A stretch of 64,000 nt of DNA from Chitinophagales bacterium (lineage in GTDB: Bacteria > Bacteroidota > Bacteroidia > Chitinophagales > Chitinophagaceae), in contig JAATGQ010000013.1 in NCBI GenBank assembly GCA_015654595.1, positions 1-64,000 of the forward strand. Reading direction: 5' to 3'. Of the stretch, positions 59,345-64,000 are shown one piece after another; position 1 is the stretch's first letter, and the number at the start of each line of letters is the position of its first letter. A program made the position numbers and the translations under genes. The notes under the pieces are model-generated. The model worked only from the letters and a program-made list of their open reading frames with translations. It did not search any database and was not told the DNA's origin.

Positions 59345-59848
59345 ATGAAAAAGATCCTTTTGTCCGGTTTGATGCTGGCGGCGCTGACCGGGTTTGCGCA
59401 GAAGCCGGCTAACAGGCCTGCTGTGCATCGTGTCGTTGCCGACTGGACCTTGAAGAAGGCGGATGGCAGTGCGTTGCAGCTTTCTTCTTTCAGGGGGCAT
59501 ATCGTGATCGTGGACTTTTGGGCGTCCTGGTGTATGCCTTGTCGGGCATCGATCCCGCATCTGAAAGAGCTTTATTCCGCGTATCATGCGGATGGCCTGG
59601 AGATCGTAAGCGTTTCGATCGATGCGCGGGCTGAGAACTGGAAGAGAGCAGTCCTGCAGGAACAGATGCCCTGGGATCAGGTCTTAGACAATTATACCGG
59701 TGACAACAACGCTTCCGACGTGGCGGGCGGATATGGGATCGAAGCAATTCCTTATCTGTTGCTGATCGATAAGGATGGAAAGGCGCTTTCGGTTAACCCC
59801 GGGCCTGGCTCATTGGACAAGCAGTTGAAAAAGCTATTCGGTCATTGA
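59345..59848 (+). CDS. TlpA-like periplasmic thioredoxin
   Basis: 167 residues with a signal peptide (MKKILLSGLMLAALTGFAQK). The redoxin core has DWTLKKADGSALQLSSFRGH, the active site in DFWASWCMPCRASIPHLKEL (C-M-P-C), WKRAVLQEQMPWDQVLDNYT and the cis-Pro region YGIEAIPYLLLIDKDGKALS. It would reduce disulfides in the periplasm. It starts 10 bp after the fusion protein and closes the SusC/SusD operon. Together with the TlpA domain in the fusion protein, the locus has two thioredoxin units, which suggests a substrate or partner containing cysteines or requiring reduction. Confidence 0.93.
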   Translation: MKKILLSGLMLAALTGFAQKPANRPAVHRVVADWTLKKADGSALQLSSFRGHIVIVDFWASWCMPCRASIPHLKELYSAYHADGLEIVSVSIDARAENWKRAVLQEQMPWDQVLDNYTGDNNASDVAGGYGIEAIPYLLLIDKDGKALSVNPGPGSLDKQLKKLFGH

Positions 59849-59852
59849 TCCC

Positions 59853-62117
59853 TTAGGACATTCTTCGCCACAGGGCCCATTTCCGGAGTTTGCCGAGCAA
59901 CTCTTCGAGTTTGACGGGTTTTCCTACATAGTAGTTCATACCCGCCTGCAGGCATTGTTCTTCGTCTCCTTCCAGCGTATTGGCGGTCAGTGCTATGATG
60001 ACCGGCTGTTGCAGGGAGCCGTTTTTCCGGATGAGCCGGGCAGCTTCGAGTCCATCCATTTCCGGCATTTGCAGATCCATAAAGACGAGGTCGTAGGCTT
60101 TTTCCGCTACGGCCTCGACTGCTTTCAGACCATTGTCTACGATAGCAGGATTATAGCCCAGCTTTTGCAGGATATATAGAATTACCTGCTGGTTGATGAG
60201 GTTATCTTCCGCGATAAGGATATTCAGCGGCAAGGTGACTGCCAGCTCTTCGGGCAGACGCGGCTGAGCCGGCGCCCCATCGGGAGGCATACGGCCAAGG
60301 TTTTGCAGGCCGTTGAGGATATGGCGGTAAAGGACCTGCTGTTTGATCGGCTTTGTCATTACCGCGCTGAACAGATCGTTGTAATTCTTTTTATACTCGT
60401 CGCCGACGCTGCTCAGCAGGATGATCGGTGTTTGTGGATGGCGCTGCCGGATGGACTGGGCCAATTGGATACCGTCCATATAGGGCATTTGCATATCGGT
60501 AAGGATGAGGTCGAAGTGGTGTTTTTCGTTTGACAGCATATGAAGCGCTTCGGAGCCGGATGCCGCCAGAGTGGGTGCCAGGTTCCAGTATTCCAGCTGC
60601 GTCTTGAGGATTGTCCGGTTAGTCTGGTTATCGTCTACGATAAGGATCCTTTTACCTGCGTGTTCTGTCAGTCCGTTGTGAGGAATGACGGTTGTATTAT
60701 CGATACCTGCCCGGGTACGGATCGAGAAGGAGAACACCGATCCTTTACCGGGTTCGCTTTCAACGGTGATCTCGCCTCCCATCAGGTGGACCAGCTGCTC
60801 AGAGATGGCAAGGCCGAGTCCTGTGCCGCCGTATTTCCGGGTGGTCGAGGAGTCTACCTGGGAGAAGGCTTTGAAAAGCCGTTCCTTTTTGTCTGCCGGG
60901 ATGCCGATGCCCGTATCACGGACCTGGAACTGCAGCTGTAGATTTCCGTCCTTGTCGACTTCGAGTGTTTTTACCCCGATAAAGATCTCGCCTTCTTCCG
61001 TAAACTTCATGGCGTTGCCGACCAGGTTGGTCAGGATCTGGCGAAGGCGGAGGTCGTCGCCGCGGATATGCGAGGGGACGTTTCTTTCGACCTGGTAGAG
61101 AAGTTCTATTCCCGTTCGGGCGGCGCGGGCGCCGAAAATATCGAGGATATTCTCGATGCTGCTTTGTAGTTCGAAGTCTTCTTCTTCGAGCTCCATGCTT
61201 CCCGATTCTATTTTGGAGAAGTCAAGGATATCGTTGATGACGCCAAGGAGCGTTTCGCCGCAGAGGGTGATGGTTTCGGCGTAAGCTCTTTGCTGGGCGT
61301 CAAGTTTTGTTTCGGTCAGCAGCGAGGACATCCCGATTACGCCATTCATCGGCGTCCGGATCTCATGGCTCATGGTAGCCAGGAAGATGCTTTTGGCGCG
61401 GTTGGCCTGTTCGGCTTCGTGGCGGGCTTGTATGGCTTCGTCCCGCGCCTTTTCTGCGTTGCGCCAGGCAGTCTCGAGCTCGTCCTCATTCCGCCGGCGT
61501 TCCTGCAGGATGCTGGCTTCACGCTGCAGGGCCGCCATCCGGACCGTTTGTGCGATCTGGATCTCGCCGTATTTTTTCAACTGGTAGGCCCAGAGACCGC
61601 AGATAAATTCGATGACGCCGGTCAGCAGCACGTGGATGGCAAAGGTGTGTGTGCTGAGGTAGTCGATCTGGGTGAAATAGACGGACGTGTTGCCCGTGTA
61701 TTGTAAATAATTAAAGATAAAGTGATGGAGCACGATAAAGATCAGCAGCGGTATCTGCAGCTTCCAGTTCTGGTAGGTGATCAGGATCGTGGCGCCGATG
61801 AAGGCAAAGAAGTGCATTTCAAAGAGGCCGTGCATCTGGAAGATGAACTGCGCCATGAAGATGCCTATGACGACGCTCAGTACATATTGGTAAAGATCCG
61901 AACGGGGTAAGAGCAGCTTTACCGAGTAATAAGCGATCAGTGAGAGGCCGCCTACGCCAATGGCGATATTCCAGGTGTCATAGTAGCCTGCGAGAAGCAG
62001 ACCGACAACAAAGAAACCCGGAAGAAAGTAATTCATGAGGGTGTCACTACGGCGTTTGACTTCCCCCCGGAAGTATTTCAAATCAGAAGATGCTATGGTA
62101 GTCGATAGTTCCTTCAT
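59853..62117 (-). CDS. Hybrid sensor histidine kinase with two receiver domains
   Basis: 754 residues. About six membrane segments over residues 30-180 form an integral sensor of unknown type. A coiled-coil linker (195-245) precedes HisKA, with the phospho-acceptor His251 in [19 protein letters not shown], and the ATPase domain ([33 protein letters not shown]). Receiver 1 (about 500-620) has [11 protein letters not shown] with [19 protein letters not shown]. Receiver 2 (about 635-750) has [12 protein letters not shown] and [18 protein letters not shown]. No Hpt or DNA-binding domain is present, so an output partner lies elsewhere. Its ATG overlaps the stop of the thioredoxin-like gene in a 4-bp ATGA-type junction. 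Confidence 0.92.
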   Translation of the reverse strand: MKELSTTIASSDLKYFRGEVKRRSDTLMNYFLPGFFVVGLLLAGYYDTWNIAIGVGGLSLIAYYSVKLLLPRSDLYQYVLSVVIGIFMAQFIFQMHGLFEMHFFAFIGATILITYQNWKLQIPLLIFIVLHHFIFNYLQYTGNTSVYFTQIDYLSTHTFAIHVLLTGVIEFICGLWAYQLKKYGEIQIAQTVRMAALQREASILQERRRNEDELETAWRNAEKARDEAIQARHEAEQANRAKSIFLATMSHEIRTPMNGVIGMSSLLTETKLDAQQRAYAETITLCGETLLGVINDILDFSKIESGSMELEEEDFELQSSIENILDIFGARAARTGIELLYQVERNVPSHIRGDDLRLRQILTNLVGNAMKFTEEGEIFIGVKTLEVDKDGNLQLQFQVRDTGIGIPADKKERLFKAFSQVDSSTTRKYGGTGLGLAISEQLVHLMGGEITVESEPGKGSVFSFSIRTRAGIDNTTVIPHNGLTEHAGKRILIVDDNQTNRTILKTQLEYWNLAPTLAASGSEALHMLSNEKHHFDLILTDMQMPYMDGIQLAQSIRQRHPQTPIILLSSVGDEYKKNYNDLFSAVMTKPIKQQVLYRHILNGLQNLGRMPPDGAPAQPRLPEELAVTLPLNILIAEDNLINQQVILYILQKLGYNPAIVDNGLKAVEAVAEKAYDLVFMDLQMPEMDGLEAARLIRKNGSLQQPVIIALTANTLEGDEEQCLQAGMNYYVGKPVKLEELLGKLRKWALWRRMS

Positions 62118-62722
62118 TGTCTACAGGATGGTAATGAACAGCCATACGCTTTTAGAGCCAGCGGGCTGAATGCTTGAGAATAATTGTGGTGCAGGAGACT
62201 ATCGAGGGCTTGTTGAGCGAAACTGGTCTTTTCGTCGCTGCAGTAGCGGCTGCGGTTATAATTTCCGCGGTAAAATAATTTTTGGCCTGGGTCTATGATG
62301 ACGGCCTGTGGGGTAGAGTATACACCGCAGGCGGCGGCTATAGCAGAATCCGAATAGACCGGGACAGGGGCCGGCAGATCGAATTTGTCCTGTATCTGTT
62401 TAGCGGTAAATTTTTGCGGCCCCATCACAACGATCGCAAAGTCTACCTGTTGTCCATATCGTTGGATAAGATTTCTGACTTGCGGCATATTGAACCGGGA
62501 GCAGGGACATTCCGGGTTAAAGAAGTGGAGGAAGAGCGGTTTATCGGCGCCAGCCGCCGGTTGGGCGGATACAGGGAACGACACCGGTGAACCGAGGTTT
62601 ACCGCGTGGTAGTTGACAGGTATGGGGGTCGGGAGGCCATATTTCCATTCGTTATGCCAGAAGAATGCACCGATTCCACCTGCCAGGAGACATAACCAAG
62701 CTACTACAAGCGCTTTTCGCAT
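62114..62722 (-). CDS. Membrane-anchored thioredoxin-like protein with a C-x-C motif
   Basis: 202 residues from ATG at 62722 (MRKALVVAWLCLLAGGIGAF); ATG at 62740 is an alternative start with six more residues. One N-terminal membrane anchor, then a thioredoxin fold with HFFNPECPCSRFNMPQVRN where a redoxin would have C-x-x-C. Later come DFAIVVMGPQKF and VYSTPQAVIIDPGQKLFYRG with the cis-Pro. The CPCSRF pattern matches a small uncharacterised family (DUF6436-like) in my memory. Extra Cys residues near the end (YGCSLPSC) are unusual. It overlaps the hybrid kinase gene by 4 bp, so the two are coupled, and a redox-sensing or assembly role for the kinase is plausible. Confidence 0.75.
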   Translation of the reverse strand: MRKALVVAWLCLLAGGIGAFFWHNEWKYGLPTPIPVNYHAVNLGSPVSFPVSAQPAAGADKPLFLHFFNPECPCSRFNMPQVRNLIQRYGQQVDFAIVVMGPQKFTAKQIQDKFDLPAPVPVYSDSAIAAACGVYSTPQAVIIDPGQKLFYRGNYNRSRYCSDEKTSFAQQALDSLLHHNYSQAFSPLALKAYGCSLPSCRQ

Positions 62723-62730
62723 ATTAGGAT

Positions 62731-62759
62731 ATAAGATCATTATTATAGGATAAGATCAT
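62731..62759. repeat. Short direct repeat in the thioredoxin-like/TetR intergenic region
   Basis: ATAAGATCAT occurs at 62731-62740, and TAAGATCAT at 62751-62759, each preceded by AGGA. The repeat overlaps the alternative start of the minus-strand thioredoxin-like gene and lies upstream of the TetR gene. A 14-bp palindrome, TTTTTTCGAAAAAA, sits at 62807-62820 in the same gap. Confidence 0.45.
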
Positions 62760-62850
62760 GCAAATAAACGTACGAAATACTATATTATTAAGTGTATTTC
62801 CTTATATTTTTTCGAAAAAACTGGATAAAAGGCCGCTATAAAAAAAATGA

Positions 62851-62868
62851 GTAGACTAGTCTGTCTAC
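62851..62868 (+). promoter_or_regulatory. TetR operator candidate
   Basis: GTAGACTAGTCTGTCTAC: outer arms GTAGAC and GTCTAC are a perfect inverted repeat with a 6-bp spacer, and AGACTAGTCT within it is a perfect palindrome. It is 19 bp before the ATG of the TetR gene, so an autoregulator binding here would also control the RND permease gene that follows. Confidence 0.65.
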
Positions 62869-62887
62869 TGTCGCTTACCTTTACCCC

Positions 62888-63442
62888 ATGAAAGAAACAG
62901 GTGTCAAGGACAGGATCCTGGATACTGCATCCAGGCTGTTTTACGAGCAGGGATATCACGTCACCGGGATTAATCAAATCATTGAGGAGGCGGATATTGC
63001 GCGGGCTTCTCTGTATCATCACTTTATATCCAAGACGGAGTTGTTGCTGGCTTATCTGGACAGGTCACACGAGGCTTGGTTTCGGGAATTGGAGGACTTT
63101 ATGCGTCCCGTAGAAGGGGCGAGGGAAAGGGTATTGGCCTTGTTTGATCATCGGATAATGCGGCAGAGCCGGCCAAACTGGAAGGGATGCAATTTCAATA
63201 AGATAGCGGCTGAAAACAGCGGCGATGAGCAGGTCCTGGAGCGGGTCAAACGGCATAAGGGCCGGTTTAGGACCTATATCCGCACTTTGGTTAGCGAGGC
63301 TCCGCACAAGCGGGTTCTGGATGATGAACAGTTGGCCGATATGATCTTTTTGCTGCTGGAGGGGGCCACGGTTGCGGGGGCTATGTTCCGCAGTTATGAA
63401 GAGACGGAAAAGGCTAAGAAAATAGTTGAATCTTTTTTATAA
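62888..63442 (+). CDS. TetR/AcrR family regulator
   Basis: 184 residues. The N-terminal helix-turn-helix is typical: RILDTASRLFYEQGYHVTGI, NQIIEEADIARASLYHHFIS, KTELLLAYL. The C-terminal domain is helical, with KGCNFNKIAAENSGDEQVLE and MIFLLLEGATVAGAMFRSYE as the ligand and dimer region. The operator-like palindrome at 62851-62868 and the RND pump gene 33 bp downstream suggest that it represses that pump and responds to a pump substrate. The ligand is unknown. Confidence 0.93.
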   Translation: MKETGVKDRILDTASRLFYEQGYHVTGINQIIEEADIARASLYHHFISKTELLLAYLDRSHEAWFRELEDFMRPVEGARERVLALFDHRIMRQSRPNWKGCNFNKIAAENSGDEQVLERVKRHKGRFRTYIRTLVSEAPHKRVLDDEQLADMIFLLLEGATVAGAMFRSYEETEKAKKIVESFL

Positions 63443-63475
63443 GTATATTTTTTCCCGGGAGTTTAAGCACGAGTT

Positions 63476-64000
63476 ATGAAATTGATCCTCTTCGCATTAC
63501 GTAAGCCAATCACTATTTTGGTTTTGGTGGCCGCGTTATTCATTTTTGGCCTTGGCGCCCTACGGTCTATCCGTGTAGATATTTTTCCTAAGCTGGATAT
63601 GCCTGTTTTGTATATAGCTCACCCGTTTGGGGGGTATACCCCCGTCCAGATGGAGACCCTTTTCGCCAAGCAGTACATTAACGTGCTGCTATATGTAAAT
63701 GGCATTAAAAGCATCGAAACGAAGAATGTACAGGGGTTAACTCTAATTAAATTGAACTTCTATCCCGGTACGAATATGGCGCAAGCGGCGGCTGAGGTGA
63801 GTGCGGTGAGTAATCGGGCGCAGGTATTATTTCCGCCGGGATCGAATCCGCCCTTCATCATCCGTTTTGACGCGTCGACCTTGCCGGTCGGGCAGCTCGT
63901 TTTGAGTAGTGACAAGCGGAGTAACAATGAGCTGGCGGATCTGGCGAACCTGTATGTACGGTCTTATTTTACGTCGATCCCGGGTTTGTTGTCGGCGCCG
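63476..64000 (+). CDS. RND family efflux permease (N-terminal part; runs off the right edge)
   Basis: 175 residues to the window edge, ATG at 63476. TM1 is in LRKPITILVLVAALFIFGLG. The first periplasmic loop begins VDIFPKLDMPVLYIAHPFGG and includes GIKSIETKNVQGLTLIKLNF and SNPPFIIRFDASTLPVGQLV. It matches the permease at 19055-22336 nearly position for position, so the two are paralogues. No adaptor or TolC gene is visible before it; those may follow beyond the edge. The TetR gene and operator upstream suggest separate control from the two-component-linked pump. Confidence 0.9.
   Translation, partial: MKLILFALRKPITILVLVAALFIFGLGALRSIRVDIFPKLDMPVLYIAHPFGGYTPVQMETLFAKQYINVLLYVNGIKSIETKNVQGLTLIKLNFYPGTNMAQAAAEVSAVSNRAQVLFPPGSNPPFIIRFDASTLPVGQLVLSSDKRSNNELADLANLYVRSYFTSIPGLLSAP

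Overview
The window looks like a chromosomal segment from a member of the Bacteroidota, most likely a Chitinophagaceae relative. Supporting this are a FecI-type sigma factor/FecR/SusC/SusD locus, C-terminal type IX secretion (T9SS) sorting domains, families largely found in Bacteroidota (DUF4843, PKD-like lipoproteins, DUF3810), and exact matches to the Bacteroidota -7 promoter element TAnnTTTG in front of several genes, mostly without Shine-Dalgarno sequences. No rRNA, tRNA, CRISPR array, transposase or prophage was seen.

Layout. 1-10.3 kb is mostly housekeeping: the start of an anti-sigma-like membrane protein behind its ECF sigma factor, xerD, a YkgJ protein, yraN, manA, rnhA, an acyl-CoA carboxylase subunit, a DUF3810 membrane metalloprotein, dcd, a phosphopantetheinyl transferase and a DUF2130 protein. 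10.5-15.3 kb holds an AraC regulator, a T9SS cargo protein and an ABC exporter. 15.4-23.5 kb is a two-component system followed by a TolC / RND permease / adaptor tripartite efflux operon; a matching 11-bp-period direct repeat precedes both the regulator gene and the efflux operon. 23.5-39.7 kb is mixed: GH8 glycosidase, Kelch-like lipoprotein, a T9SS-domain remnant, PBP1A, a CotH-like protein, an ammonium transporter, YdcF, DUF1624, polyphosphate kinase with a lipoprotein, a DsbA-like protein, an AraC regulator and a PAP2 phosphatase.

39.9-44.1 kb is an NAD-salvage cassette: a Nudix-related regulator with an inverted repeat abutting its start codon, nicotinamide phosphoribosyltransferase, two small ORFs, a metallophosphoesterase and a PRPP synthetase-like protein. 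NadV consumes PRPP, so the PRPP enzyme probably supplies its co-substrate. 44.2-47.1 kb carries an aldo/keto reductase, a small conserved protein, a possible 145-nt transcript with a 15-codon ORF, and an MFS exporter.

47.2-59.8 kb is a FecI/FecR/SusC/SusD uptake locus whose accessory genes are a DUF4843 lipoprotein, a PKD-like lipoprotein and two periplasmic thioredoxin-type proteins rather than glycosidases. One of these is a 978-residue fusion of TlpA-like and DsbD-alpha-like domains. 59.9-62.7 kb (minus strand) is a hybrid histidine kinase overlapping a thioredoxin-like gene. The right edge has a TetR regulator with a clear operator and the start of a second RND permease similar to the one at 19 kb.

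All functions are read from sequence motifs and remembered family features; no database search was run.
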